The notes: generated by a model not told the origin, from the sequence alone. Shown: positions 1-8,618, numbered from the stretch's first letter. The stretch is 64,000 nt of DNA from Caldilineaceae bacterium (GCA_022827195.1 JAJDTL010000014.1:78881-142880), one strand, 5' to 3'. A program made the numbers and translations.

Positions 1-394
1 CGCTGATCGCGGCAGGCATGAAGTAAATGACCCGAAATAGATTGCGCCCGGGGAACTTCTGGTTCACATAGAGCGCCAGAGCCAGGCCAATGAGAATCGT
101 AAGCGCGACAACCCAGAAGGCGTAGGTCGCCGTGACCCGCAGCGAGTCGAGCAGACGATAATCGTGGAGCACCAGCTCGCGAATGTTTTCGAGACCGACC
201 CAATTGATGCGGCGAAAGCCTTTGTATGAAGTGAACATGAGGCCGAAAGAGACCAGCATCGGCCCCAGCGTGAACAGCACAAACCCGATGATCCAGGGCG
301 CGATGAAAAAGTAGCCATAGGCCATTTCGGTGCGAGCCAATCTGCCTGGCCGTCTGCGTTTCGGGCCCGTCGGTGCTCTGAAGCGTTCAAGCAT
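1..394 (-). CDS. Carbohydrate ABC transporter permease, MalF/UgpA type (partial, cut by the window edge)
   Basis: The reading frame opens at an ATG at 394 and runs off the left edge, giving the first 131 residues. A basic cytoplasmic N-terminus is followed by a hydrophobic segment containing FIAPWIIGFVLFTLGP, then the motif WVGLENIRELV and a second membrane segment near FWVVALTILIGLALALY. This is the usual start of MalF-class (CUT1) permeases. The binding protein ending at 891 lies just upstream on the same strand, and the MalG-type permease at 4959-5885 is probably its partner, so this is the second of two interleaved sugar importers. The C-terminal half with the EAA loop that contacts the ATPase is outside the window. 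Family is clear; the substrate is unknown. Confidence 0.88.
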   Translation of the reverse strand, partial: MLERFRAPTGPKRRRPGRLARTEMAYGYFFIAPWIIGFVLFTLGPMLVSFGLMFTSYKGFRRINWVGLENIRELVLHDYRLLDSLRVTATYAFWVVALTILIGLALALYVNQKFPGRNLFRVIYFMPAAIS

Positions 395-890
395 AGTTCT
401 TGCCATTTGCATTGGTTGTGCTGAAGCCAGCGGCGGTTCCCCATGCCCTGGCAGGCTTCACGAGGGATAGAGCCGGCCATAGGACTTTCGGTGAGATACT
501 CTTGCGCTCGGGCGGGCTTCCAGATAGCGAACCGGGGGTTCCGAACGCATGTTGACCGGCTCTGACGATTGCCTCAAATGAGAGGCGGCCGTGGATGCTT
601 GTCAAAGTACTGTGCCGGCAAAGTACTGTGCCGGCACTGCTGCTGCGGCAGGCCGTTTGCAGCGACAGGGGGTTCGGCCGCAATACCTCTTTCTGCTGCG
701 TGTCGAGGCCGGGGCCTGAACATAGGGCTGCCCAGGCAGATCCCGGCTACTGAGCGAGAGAATCGGTGGAAGGCCGCCCCGCGGCACTGAATCAGACGGG
801 CTCTTCGCCGCGAAGGCGGCCATCTTCGATAAATTTGCCTACCTCACTTGCAGGACAAATGCCAGGCCAGTCCGAACGCGCACAGGGCGT
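395..890. other. Gene-free spacer between binding protein and permease
   Basis: About 500 bases separate the stop of the binding-protein gene (891) from the permease start (394). I see no convincing coding frame. It holds a perfect 16-bp tandem duplication (603-634) and GC-rich short inverted repeats but no clear long hairpin. Confidence 0.5.
603..634. repeat. 16-bp perfect tandem duplication
   Basis: The unit caaagtactgtgccgg occurs twice head to tail at 603-618 and 619-634. It lies in the spacer between a binding-protein gene and its permease gene. It looks like a slippage duplication; no function is evident. Confidence 0.8.
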
Positions 891-2243
891 TTATGCCCGG
901 TACTTGTCCATAATGCGCTGGCACTCGGTCTGGGCGTCCTCCAGAAGCTGTTCCGCCGGCGTATCTGTGGCGCTGATGGCGCTCCACATCTCGTGCATGA
1001 CGGGCCAGGCTTCGAAGGCACCGGGGAACAGCGACCAGAAACGGGCACGGCCGTATTGGGTCATCTCCTCGGCGACCTGCATGAAGGGATTGTTCGCGAT
1101 CAGTTCCAGCCACCGAGGGTCCTCAAGATCTCTCTTGAGGTAGGGGATGTAGCCGGTCGCCAGGGCATATTCGATGTACATGTCATGGGACCACCACTTG
1201 GCGAACTTGTAGGCGGCGTCAAGTTGTGCGCCCCCCTCCTTCTTGGGGATCCACAACTCCTTATCCGGAAGCACGGTCGACATCAGATTGGTGTCCGGGT
1301 GTGTTGGCGGGTATACGGCGCCCAGCTCTTCCATATCCTGCTTCAAACCGAGCAATGCCCAGTTGCCCGTCTCGTAGATGGCGATTCGTCCGGTCTGCAG
1401 GCCCTTTTCCGGTCTCGCCTCGATGGCGATTGGCGTGTTGAAAAGCTCGCGGAACCAGTCGATGGTCTGAACAAAGGGCGCACCGGTAATCGTGATCTCC
1501 GAGAAATCCTCGTTGGTGTATTCGCCGCCGGCGATGCGGGGGTAGTGTTCCTCTCCGCCGAAGTAGAACCAGGGACCCATTCCCCAAACGTCGACCTCGT
1601 TGACGTCGAAACCGTCCTCGTTGGGGTGCCTTCCCTCCTTGTCCCAAGTCATCTGCACGCCGATTTCCAGCGCGTCCGTCCAGGTCCAGTTCTTGTCCGG
1701 GGGCTCCACGCCGGCCTCATCGAACAGCACGGGGTTGTATGCCCACAAGTGAATGACCACTTCGTAGGGGAAAGCCCACATCCTGTTGCCGACCACCGCG
1801 GGGCTATAGGCGGCGCGAGGGCCATCTGCGTAGATGTCAAGGGATATGCCGTCCGCTTCCATCAGATCCTGCGCGTTCTCGTAAAGGCCCTCGTTGATGG
1901 CGTCGATGGTCGACTGCTGGTATCGATGCCAGAACACGTCCGGTGGGTCCCCGGCCGACATGGCGAGATCGACTGCTTCGCTGGCAACGCCAAGCTGCAT
2001 GTCTACGACGACATTGGTATCCGGTACTCTGAAGTCATGTTGCTCGGCCAGTGCCTTTTGGGTTGCACCGAGGTAGTCCGCTTCCGGGATCGGGAAGGAA
2101 TAGGTGATGGTGATGTCCTCCGACATCGCGTCAGCAGATTCTTCGCCGGGAGCGGCCGGCACACACGCGGCTAAGCCGGCGCCGGCTACGCCGATAGCTG
2201 CAGCCCCCAGAAAACTGCGTCTTGACACTCTCTTCGCCTGCAT
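891..2243 (-). CDS. Twin-arginine lipoprotein sugar-binding protein (CUT1, SBP family 1)
   Basis: A 450-residue extracytoplasmic solute-binding protein. The N-terminus has a twin-arginine motif (SRRSFLG, residues 8-14), a short hydrophobic stretch and a lipobox ending LAAC near residue 27, so the folded protein should be exported by Tat and lipid-anchored. The remainder has the pattern of SBP_bac_1 proteins: MSAGDPPDVFWHRY early, an ETGNWALLGL segment in the hinge region and AAYKFAKWWS near the C-terminus. The start is supported by the purine-rich AAAAGGGGG about 7 bases before the ATG. The MalF-type permease at the left edge follows it and the GH32-like and PhyH-like genes precede it. It is only distantly similar to the other two CUT1 binding proteins here. 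A sugar or sugar-derivative ligand is inferred. Confidence 0.9.
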   Translation of the reverse strand: MQAKRVSRRSFLGAAAIGVAGAGLAACVPAAPGEESADAMSEDITITYSFPIPEADYLGATQKALAEQHDFRVPDTNVVVDMQLGVASEAVDLAMSAGDPPDVFWHRYQQSTIDAINEGLYENAQDLMEADGISLDIYADGPRAAYSPAVVGNRMWAFPYEVVIHLWAYNPVLFDEAGVEPPDKNWTWTDALEIGVQMTWDKEGRHPNEDGFDVNEVDVWGMGPWFYFGGEEHYPRIAGGEYTNEDFSEITITGAPFVQTIDWFRELFNTPIAIEARPEKGLQTGRIAIYETGNWALLGLKQDMEELGAVYPPTHPDTNLMSTVLPDKELWIPKKEGGAQLDAAYKFAKWWSHDMYIEYALATGYIPYLKRDLEDPRWLELIANNPFMQVAEEMTQYGRARFWSLFPGAFEAWPVMHEMWSAISATDTPAEQLLEDAQTECQRIMDKYRA

Positions 2244-2473
2244 GACAAATCCCCCTTTTTGTCTAATGTGCGTTCACAATGAAAACGCACTCTCCCCGCA
2301 TTGCGTCAAAGTAGGTGCATCTCTTAGTTCGGCAATGCGCGGGCAAGGCCCTCGTGCCAAACGGAAACCAACTCAACTTTCGAAGTGCGGCTTAAGCTGT
2401 TTCAGCAGCTGGCAACACCTCCTTCCACGTCTCCCGCCTTCCAGCGGGATGAACGTTCTACTGCAGCAGCTCA

Positions 2474-3901
2474 CTATCTCGTGCTCATGCGCAGCCCTTC
2501 GAAGCGAGCCTCGCCTTCGGTGACGAAGATGCCCAGAGCGCCGGCGCGCTGGTCATACATCCGCCCGCAGAGAGCCACTTGGTCATCGACATAGATCACC
2601 AATGCTGTCCCATCCACAAGCAATTGAACCTTTATGGGTCGATCCGGCGCCAGAACTGCTCTGCGCTCGAACATAATCAGTTCGTTAAAGGTGGTCTCCC
2701 CGTAGTCTGGGGTCCAACGGTCCAGCACGATTCTGTTGTTTGCGGGCTCCAGCCGTACCAAGTAGTAGGACTCCAGATCTTCGCTGGCTCGCAAAAGTAG
2801 ACCACAGTTCGTCGCCTCTGCGTCAAAGGTTATGGTCGCTTCTACCAGACATTCGTCAGGCATCTCCCCAAGCGTCATCAAGGCGTAACGGCCAACTGCA
2901 GATGTGCTGGCTCCCCCATCTACTACGTCCCAGTTGCCCAGAACCGGCTCTGGCCGGAGGGGCGCCGCGTTTGCGAAGGACCGAGCGACCGTCGCAGGGA
3001 TTCGCATGGCCAGCGCGCCGTCCGGCTGCTGCATTACTTCGTGAACGACCAGATTCCCGCCCCATTCCCAGTCGCCGTCATCTGTCTCGCCTTCGCGGGT
3101 TGGCAACCAGCCGAATGCAAAGCGCTGTTCTCCGTCTCCCGCAGTCTTGGCCGCGCAGTAGGCAAGGCCATCGAGCATCGCATCGGCCGGCGACAACCAG
3201 GGACCGTCCAGGCTGCGCGCCATTCGGTAGTGCGTGGCGATCCATTCCCTGGAGACCGAGTAGACCAGGTACCACCAGTCGCCCTGGCGGAACAGGTCCG
3301 GGCAGGGGTGCGCCCAGACCTCACCTGGCGACCAAAGCGGCGGCCTCCCCTCCCAGCTCACCAGATCGGGGCTGGTAGCCAGCCCTATGCATCCCCGGTT
3401 GCGGGCAGGTCCACTGTCGGCGCGCGCCGTAACGAGCATCCAGTACTCGCCGGCTGCATCATTCCAGAAGATGAAGGGGTCGCGCCAGTCGTCCAGCTCG
3501 TACCCCAGGGCTGTGGGCGGGTTGAATTTGAAGTCGGGATCCTTGCGCCAGGTGCGCAGGTCAGAACTCGTGGCCCGCATGACGACCTGCGCGGGCTTGC
3601 CGGTGCCCGCAAAAGCTGCATTGATGCCGGTAAAGTAGAGGTGGAATGTTCCGTCTTTTTCGATGACGGACCCGGTGCCGACGCTGATATCCTGCTCGTC
3701 GGGCGCCCCGTGTGGAACTGCCTCGCCCCAATCTTCGAAATTGACAAAGTCGCGCGTCACGAGATGAAACCAGGGCTTTCCCGGCCCATAGCCATCATCA
3801 TCCCGAAAGTCTTTGATGTAGAAGAGGTGGTAGTCGCCATCCCAGAAGTAGGGGATGAAATCGCCTGCTACGCCATCGTCGGGTCGGTAAAGAATAGACA
3901 T
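2474..3901 (-). CDS. GH32-like five-bladed propeller glycosidase (beta-fructosidase-like)
   Basis: 475 residues. The N-terminal 300 residues follow the GH32/GH43-clan propeller: GDFIPYFWDGDYHLFY (Asp14 at the expected nucleophile position), GTGSVIEKDGTFHLYFTG, and the WRDP motif at 139-142 carrying the transition-state Asp. The C-terminal 160 residues look like a GH32-type beta-sandwich. The canonical E-C-P motif holding the acid/base Glu is replaced by HPCPDLF (198-204), with Pro before Cys, so classical invertase/levanase chemistry is doubtful. No signal peptide is visible, so a cytoplasmic role on an imported oligosaccharide is likely. It sits between the binding protein (891-2243) and the PhyH-like gene on the same strand. 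It could be a diverged glycosidase or a binding protein. Confidence 0.75.
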   Translation of the reverse strand: MSILYRPDDGVAGDFIPYFWDGDYHLFYIKDFRDDDGYGPGKPWFHLVTRDFVNFEDWGEAVPHGAPDEQDISVGTGSVIEKDGTFHLYFTGINAAFAGTGKPAQVVMRATSSDLRTWRKDPDFKFNPPTALGYELDDWRDPFIFWNDAAGEYWMLVTARADSGPARNRGCIGLATSPDLVSWEGRPPLWSPGEVWAHPCPDLFRQGDWWYLVYSVSREWIATHYRMARSLDGPWLSPADAMLDGLAYCAAKTAGDGEQRFAFGWLPTREGETDDGDWEWGGNLVVHEVMQQPDGALAMRIPATVARSFANAAPLRPEPVLGNWDVVDGGASTSAVGRYALMTLGEMPDECLVEATITFDAEATNCGLLLRASEDLESYYLVRLEPANNRIVLDRWTPDYGETTFNELIMFERRAVLAPDRPIKVQLLVDGTALVIYVDDQVALCGRMYDQRAGALGIFVTEGEARFEGLRMSTR

Positions 3902-4045
3902 GGTTTCTCTCCTATCCCCGCCTGCTGCTTCAGGCTTATCCTGCCACGACCGATTTGCAACTTAACTTCGTTTTTCAGATGGAATGTAGCATAGGAAACC
4001 GATTTGCTCAACTGTCGGTTTTCCGCGGTGGGCAAGGGGTCGGTC

Positions 4046-4930
4046 TCAGTACGGAACTTGCCCCGCCCAATTTGCCATCTCCTCGTCAGACTGTGTCAAA
4101 CCATCCGGCTCATCTTGTTGTCGACCTATCCGCCCGTCAGTCGGTGGTCTGCGCGGGACAATCGGCTGGACGATTTTGCGCTGTGCCGGCGTCAGGCGGG
4201 CCAGCAGACCGTCGGACGGAACGTAGCCCCAGCGGTGGGCGAAAACCGAGGCGAGGTAGCGAAAGACCACCATGCGCCGCTGGCCCGGGTTGGTACGCTC
4301 GGCAGAACCGTGGCAGAGAAAGTCCTGGAAGAGGAGCGCATCCCCGGTCTTCATGTGAACTTCGATCGCCCCTTCGAGGCGTGTGGCCGGTCCGGCGTCC
4401 GAGAAGCCGCCCTTGTCATGCGGATGTCGAATGTCCGACTTGTGGCTGCTGGGGATCAGCACCGTCGGCCCGTCGCCCGGCCCCACGTCCGTCAGCGCAA
4501 CCAACAAGGAGAGCTCGCTGCAGCACCACTCCTTGCGGTCGCGGCCGCCCGGCTTGCACGAGTCGATCACGTGGCCGCCCGAGTGTACGCCGATGAACCC
4601 GCCCGGCCCGCGAATGTTGATGAATGACTCGTTGATGTAGGGTCCGTACGCTTTGCCGATGTAGTGGCGCACCTGGTCGATCCAGGCCGGATGGTCGATC
4701 AGGCGTTCAAAGATCTCGCCGCCTTCGATAATATTCTGCAGATTCATCCCATCCACGCCGCTGTAAGTATGCACGTCGATGTGACCGTACCACTGGTCCA
4801 CTTCGAGCGGTGGCAGGCCGTCGATCCAATCGTTAATCGTGCGAACGTGGTCGGGGTCGAGCGCCTGTTCGATCAGCGTGTAGCCGAGCAGGTCGAAGAA
4901 ATACTCTGCCATCGAGGTCGGAGCGGACAT
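4046..4930 (-). CDS. PhyH-like Fe(II)/2-oxoglutarate dioxygenase family protein
   Basis: 294 residues of the phytanoyl-CoA dioxygenase superfamily. The ATG at 4930 is preferred because a purine-rich stretch with AGGA precedes it and a longer frame would overlap the upstream permease. Family features are LVALTDVGPGDGPTVLIPSSH (about 143-163, the strand and turn after the first metal ligand) and GDALLFQDFLCHGS with distal His207, followed by an Arg-rich strand (RRMVVFRY) that would bind 2-oxoglutarate. At the proximal metal site I read H116-S-G118 rather than His-x-Asp. This may be a cryptic ligand set, or a halogenase-like site that leaves a coordination position free. It lies in the sugar transport operon, so hydroxylation or other tailoring of an imported small molecule is plausible. 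Confidence 0.8.
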   Translation of the reverse strand: MSAPTSMAEYFFDLLGYTLIEQALDPDHVRTINDWIDGLPPLEVDQWYGHIDVHTYSGVDGMNLQNIIEGGEIFERLIDHPAWIDQVRHYIGKAYGPYINESFINIRGPGGFIGVHSGGHVIDSCKPGGRDRKEWCCSELSLLVALTDVGPGDGPTVLIPSSHKSDIRHPHDKGGFSDAGPATRLEGAIEVHMKTGDALLFQDFLCHGSAERTNPGQRRMVVFRYLASVFAHRWGYVPSDGLLARLTPAQRKIVQPIVPRRPPTDGRIGRQQDEPDGLTQSDEEMANWAGQVPY

Positions 4931-4958
4931 CTTCCTGTCCCTTTCGCGTGGGCAGGCC

Positions 4959-5885
4959 TTACCCTTTGATGCCTGATATGACCACACCCTGGATGAAGTG
5001 GCGCTGGGCAAAGAAAAAGACGATCAGCGGCGGAAGCGTGACCACCGTAGACACCGCCATGATATGGTTCCACTGGTGCTTGTAGCCATGGACGATGCCC
5101 GACCGCCGCCACTGTTCGACCGCGATCGCCAGCGTCTGCTTGTCAGGCGTGTTGAGGTAGATCAGCGGCCCGAGGAAGTCGTTCCATTCCCCCATGAGGG
5201 TGAAGATGGAGACCGCGCCGAGCGCGGGCAGCGACATCGGCAGAATGATGTACCACCAGACGCGAATGAAGCCGCAACCGTCGATCCGGGCGGCGTCGTC
5301 GTACTCGCGTGGGATCGTCATAAAGAACTGGCGCAGAAGAAAGATGAAGAATGCCCCGCCGCCGAACCAGGCCGGCACGATCAGCGGTTTCAAAGAGTTC
5401 AGCCAGCCGAGGTCGCGGAATATCAGATACTGCGGGATGAGGATTACATGGTACGGGATCATCAGCGTGGTGAGGACGAGGACGAACAAGACATTGCGGC
5501 CGGGGAAGCGCAGCCGCGCGAAGCCGTATGCCGCCAGGCTGGCGGTTAGCAAGCGGCCTGCCAATACGCCGACGACGATGGTCACCGTATTGAGCCCGGT
5601 TACGATGAAAGGAAACTGGACGAGCGCGTCTGGATAGTTGACCCACTCAAGCGAGCGGGGGATGAAGCGGGGCGGGTACTCGAAGACCTGGCCTTCAGGT
5701 TTGAGTGAACTGCTTACGAGCCAGATCAGGGGCGCCGTATACACAAGGGCCAGTGCAGTAATCGGGATATAGATCACGAGCAGGCGGAAGCCCAGCCGGC
5801 GGAGATGCTTGGGCTGCAGCCATCGCCCCAAGTGGAGTCGTTCGTTCAGCTGGAGCTTTGCTTCTTCGAAGGTCGGCGCGCCCAT
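4959..5885 (-). CDS. Carbohydrate ABC transporter permease, MalG type (copy 2 of a tandem duplication)
   Basis: 308 residues with about six predicted membrane segments. The EAA loop for ATPase contact is EYDDAARIDGCGFIRVWWYI, followed by LPMSLPALG; the C-terminus IQGVVISGIKG is the usual MalG end. The protein is nearly identical to the product of 6435-7361 apart from the first 40 residues, and the DNA is also very similar, so the two arose by duplication. It precedes the PhyH-like gene by 28 bases. Its natural partner is probably the MalF-type permease at the left edge. No ATPase is encoded nearby. Confidence 0.92.
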   Translation of the reverse strand: MGAPTFEEAKLQLNERLHLGRWLQPKHLRRLGFRLLVIYIPITALALVYTAPLIWLVSSSLKPEGQVFEYPPRFIPRSLEWVNYPDALVQFPFIVTGLNTVTIVVGVLAGRLLTASLAAYGFARLRFPGRNVLFVLVLTTLMIPYHVILIPQYLIFRDLGWLNSLKPLIVPAWFGGGAFFIFLLRQFFMTIPREYDDAARIDGCGFIRVWWYIILPMSLPALGAVSIFTLMGEWNDFLGPLIYLNTPDKQTLAIAVEQWRRSGIVHGYKHQWNHIMAVSTVVTLPPLIVFFFAQRHFIQGVVISGIKG

Positions 5886-5914
5886 TGCCTATCACCCCAA
5901 TACGAACGGTAAGG

Positions 5915-6385
5915 TCATTCGGTGGACTTTACGGCCCCGTATGCTTCCGGTTCGTATTTATCCGGCCAGATCGTGTCATCGTCGTATTTGGTCCCGGACA
6001 AGGTGGCGCCGACAAGAAGGGCTCTCTCCATGTTCGCCCCGCGCAGGTCGGCATTGTCCAGGTTGGCGCGGAAGAAGGTGGTGGCGACCAGGGTGGTCTG
6101 GCTGAGGTCGGCCCCCTCCAGGTCGGCGCCGTAAAGGTATGCCCCGCTGAGGTCGGCCCCGCTCAGGTTGGCCCCGCTCAGGTCCACCCTGTCCAGTTTG
6201 GCGTCGACGAAGTCCCGTTCGCCGGCGTTGTACCTGTCTAAGAGGTCGCGCCCTCCTGCTTCTTCCTCGGTCGACTCGGTCGCGTCAGGCGCGGGCGCCG
6301 CCTCCTCGTCCCCGCCGCAGCCGCCGAGGCACAGCCCCACGAACAGTGCGATTGCAATCCACAACGTCAGGCGTCCGCTACTCAT
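5915..6385 (-). CDS. Pentapeptide-repeat lipoprotein
   Basis: 156 residues from the ATG at 6385, which has GGGGG just upstream; a GTG at 6400 is an alternative start. The N-terminus is a lipoprotein signal (hydrophobic core then LGGC), followed by an acidic Ala/Pro/Glu linker. Residues of about 60-140 are A(D/N)LxX pentapeptide repeats, for example LSGANLSGADLSGAYLYGAD, which fold into a right-handed quadrilateral beta-helix. The role is unknown; repeats of this type are structural or bind proteins. It sits exactly between the two duplicated MalG genes, 29 bases before the downstream copy, and is transcribed with them, so it may be an accessory of the transporter or a passenger of the duplication. 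Confidence 0.88.
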   Translation of the reverse strand: MSSGRLTLWIAIALFVGLCLGGCGGDEEAAPAPDATESTEEEAGGRDLLDRYNAGERDFVDAKLDRVDLSGANLSGADLSGAYLYGADLEGADLSQTTLVATTFFRANLDNADLRGANMERALLVGATLSGTKYDDDTIWPDKYEPEAYGAVKSTE

Positions 6386-6434
6386 AGTTGCCCCCGTCAC
6401 AAGAATCTGATCAGCGGGTGACCTTTCAAGGCCG

Positions 6435-7361
6435 TCACCCCTTGATGCCCGAGATGACCACCCCTTGAATGAAGTGGCGCTGCGCGAAAAAGAAGACCAG
6501 CAGTGGTGGAACTGTGACGACCGTCGCGACCGCCATGATGTGATTCCACTGGTGGTTGTAGCCGGTGTGAACCGACGAGCGCCGCCACTGTTCGACCGCG
6601 ATCGCCAGCGTCTGTTTTTCAGGCGTGTTGAGGTAGATCAGTGGCGCCAGAAAGTCGTTCCATTCCCCCATGAAGGTGAATATCGCCACAGCGCCCAGCG
6701 CGGGCAGCGACATCGGCAGAATGATGTGCCACCAGACCTGAATAAAGCCGCAACCGTCAATGCGGGCCGCGTCGTCGTACTCGCGCGGAATCGTCATAAA
6801 GAACTGGCGCAGCAGGAAGATGAAAAAGGCGCCGCCGCCGAACCAGGCCGGTACGATCAACGGCTTCAGCGTGTTCAGCCAGCCGAGGTCGCGAAAGATT
6901 AGGTATTGCGGGATGAGAATGACGTGATAGGGGATCATCAGTGTCGTCAGCACCAGGATGAACAGCACATCACGCCCCGGGAAGCGCAGCCTGGCGAAAC
7001 CGTAGGCGGCCAGGCTTGCCGTTAGCAGACGGCCCACCATCACACCCACAACAATCGTCAACGTGTTGAGCCCGGTTACGATAAAGGGAAACTGGACGAG
7101 TGCATCGGGATAGTTGACCCACTCAAAGGCGCGCGGGATGAATTTGGGTGGGTATTCGAAGACCTGCGACTCCGGCTTGACCGAACTGCCGACCAGCCAG
7201 ATCAGCGGCGCGGTGTAGACCAGCGCCAGTACCGCCATCGGCAGATAGACCACGAGCACGCGGACACCCAGCCGCCGCCAGCGCGTCGTTTCGAGAAGGC
7301 GCTGACCGAGCAGGCGGACATTTACCTGGGACCCCAACGCTTCGACCAAGGGCGCGCGCAT
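6435..7361 (-). CDS. Carbohydrate ABC transporter permease, MalG type (copy 1)
   Basis: 308 residues, with EYDDAARIDGCGFIQVWWHI as the EAA loop and the C-terminal IQGVVISGIKG. It starts 3 bases after the stop of the MalF-type permease (7365-8291), so the two are translationally coupled and form one heterodimeric membrane channel. It is paralogous to 4959-5885 (very close) and to 15176-16072 (more distant). The binding protein at 8619-10007 is the likely partner. The substrate is unknown, but the family imports mono- or oligosaccharides. Confidence 0.93.
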   Translation of the reverse strand: MRAPLVEALGSQVNVRLLGQRLLETTRWRRLGVRVLVVYLPMAVLALVYTAPLIWLVGSSVKPESQVFEYPPKFIPRAFEWVNYPDALVQFPFIVTGLNTLTIVVGVMVGRLLTASLAAYGFARLRFPGRDVLFILVLTTLMIPYHVILIPQYLIFRDLGWLNTLKPLIVPAWFGGGAFFIFLLRQFFMTIPREYDDAARIDGCGFIQVWWHIILPMSLPALGAVAIFTFMGEWNDFLAPLIYLNTPEKQTLAIAVEQWRRSSVHTGYNHQWNHIMAVATVVTVPPLLVFFFAQRHFIQGVVISGIKG

Positions 7362-7364
7362 CGT

Positions 7365-8291
7365 TTACGGCTCCTCGCTCTCGTAGTAGACGACGCGGCG
7401 CGCAACCCGAAAACTCAGCAGGGTGAATATCAGAATGATGACGACGAGCACCCAGGCCAGCGCCGAAGCGTAGCCCATATTAAAGTATTTCCAGCCGTTG
7501 CGATAGAGGTAGAGGACATAGAAGAGCGAGGCGTTCGCCGGCCCGCCCTGCGTGACCAGGAATGGTCCCGTGAAGAGCTGAAATGAGGCGATAAGTCCAA
7601 TCAGAAACTGGAAGAAGATCACCGGCGTGGTCATCGGCAGAGTCACGTGCCAGAAGCGGCGCCAGGCCGTGGCTCCGTCAACTTTGGCAGCATCGTATAG
7701 GGACGTGGGCACGCCCTGCAGCGCGGCCAGGTACAGCACCATGCCGCCGCCTGCCGCCCACAGCTCCATGATCATAAAGGTCGGCAGCACCCATTGCCGC
7801 GAGGCGAACCACTGCGGCCCCTGAACTCCGATCTGCCGCAGCAGCCCGTTGACCAGCCCGATGTCGGGATTGAAGATCCAGGCAAAGAGGTAGGAGACGG
7901 CCAGCACCGGCACGATCGCGGGGACGTAGAAGGCCGTGCGCCAGAAGGACAGCCCACCGACCTTCTGGTTGAGCATGAGCGCGAGCAGGTAGCCAACGAC
8001 CACGGCCAGCGGCACGGCGCCGGCCGCGTAGATGGTTGTGACACGCAGAGACTGCCAGAACAGCCTGTCCTCAGCCATCTCCCGATAATTGTCCAAACCG
8101 ATCAACTTGGGCGGTTTGAGGATGTCGTACTCGCTGAAGGAGAGGTAGAACGAGAAGAGGATCGGGCCGGCGACAAAGATCAGGAAGCCCAGGATCCAGG
8201 GAAGGATGGTGAAATAACCGGCGAGCACCTCCTGTCGACGCAGTTTGGAACGCCACCAGGGACGGGGCGCTCCAGCGACACCAGCGCTCAT
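7365..8291 (-). CDS. Carbohydrate ABC transporter permease, MalF/UgpA type
   Basis: 308 residues. I chose the ATG at 8291, which has AAGGAG 8 bases upstream, over an adjacent TTG codon. Membrane segments begin with ILPWILGFLIFVAGPILFS. The EAA loop is SLYDAAKVDGATAWRRFWHV followed by TLPMTTPVIFF, standard for CUT1 permeases. It is very similar to 16076-17002, and both are followed after 3 bases by a MalG gene. It is separated from its binding-protein gene (8619-10007) by a spacer with a strong stem-loop, which probably lets the binding protein be made in excess. Confidence 0.93.
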   Translation of the reverse strand: MSAGVAGAPRPWWRSKLRRQEVLAGYFTILPWILGFLIFVAGPILFSFYLSFSEYDILKPPKLIGLDNYREMAEDRLFWQSLRVTTIYAAGAVPLAVVVGYLLALMLNQKVGGLSFWRTAFYVPAIVPVLAVSYLFAWIFNPDIGLVNGLLRQIGVQGPQWFASRQWVLPTFMIMELWAAGGGMVLYLAALQGVPTSLYDAAKVDGATAWRRFWHVTLPMTTPVIFFQFLIGLIASFQLFTGPFLVTQGGPANASLFYVLYLYRNGWKYFNMGYASALAWVLVVIILIFTLLSFRVARRVVYYESEEP

Positions 8292-8618
8292 CAAATACGC
8301 TCCTTGTCGATCAAGTCCGACGCACGCCCGGCGTTCGCCGCAGGTTGGGCGGTCGCTCTTCTTTCTCTGCGAGAAGGGTCCTGCCGGTATAGCAGGGACT
8401 GTTCCGGCGGCTCCCTATAGGCAGCCGCCGGCTGCGGCGCGTCGCCTGCTCTGTTCAGCACGGCCTGCTATGGAGACGCCGCGTGTTTGACTTCGGGGTA
8501 GCGTCCCCATGACAATGCGATGGGGCTCTTCCGCGTTGGCCCCGTCTTCGCCTACGCGAACAATCGTCCCAATGCAAGCGATGCGGCCTGGGACAGGCCG
8601 CATCGCTTGTCTAGGTTT
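8292..8618. other. Binding protein-permease spacer
   Basis: About 330 bases without a credible gene lie between the end of the binding-protein gene (8619) and the permease start (8291). The only structure I see is the long perfect hairpin at 8575-8609. Confidence 0.55.
8575..8609 (-). promoter_or_regulatory. 15-bp perfect stem-loop just after the binding-protein gene
   Basis: Arms 8575-8589 and 8595-8609 (CAAGCGATGCGGCCT and its exact complement) enclose a 5-base loop. The hairpin starts 10 bases past the stop codon of the minus-strand binding-protein gene. No U-tract follows in the direction of transcription, so it looks more like a 3' mRNA stabiliser or a partial attenuator than a complete intrinsic terminator. 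Confidence 0.75.

Noticed and set aside
993..2174. A plus-strand open frame opposite the binding protein at 891-2243
   Set aside because: It is an antisense shadow; the minus-strand protein has a Tat lipoprotein signal and SBP motifs.
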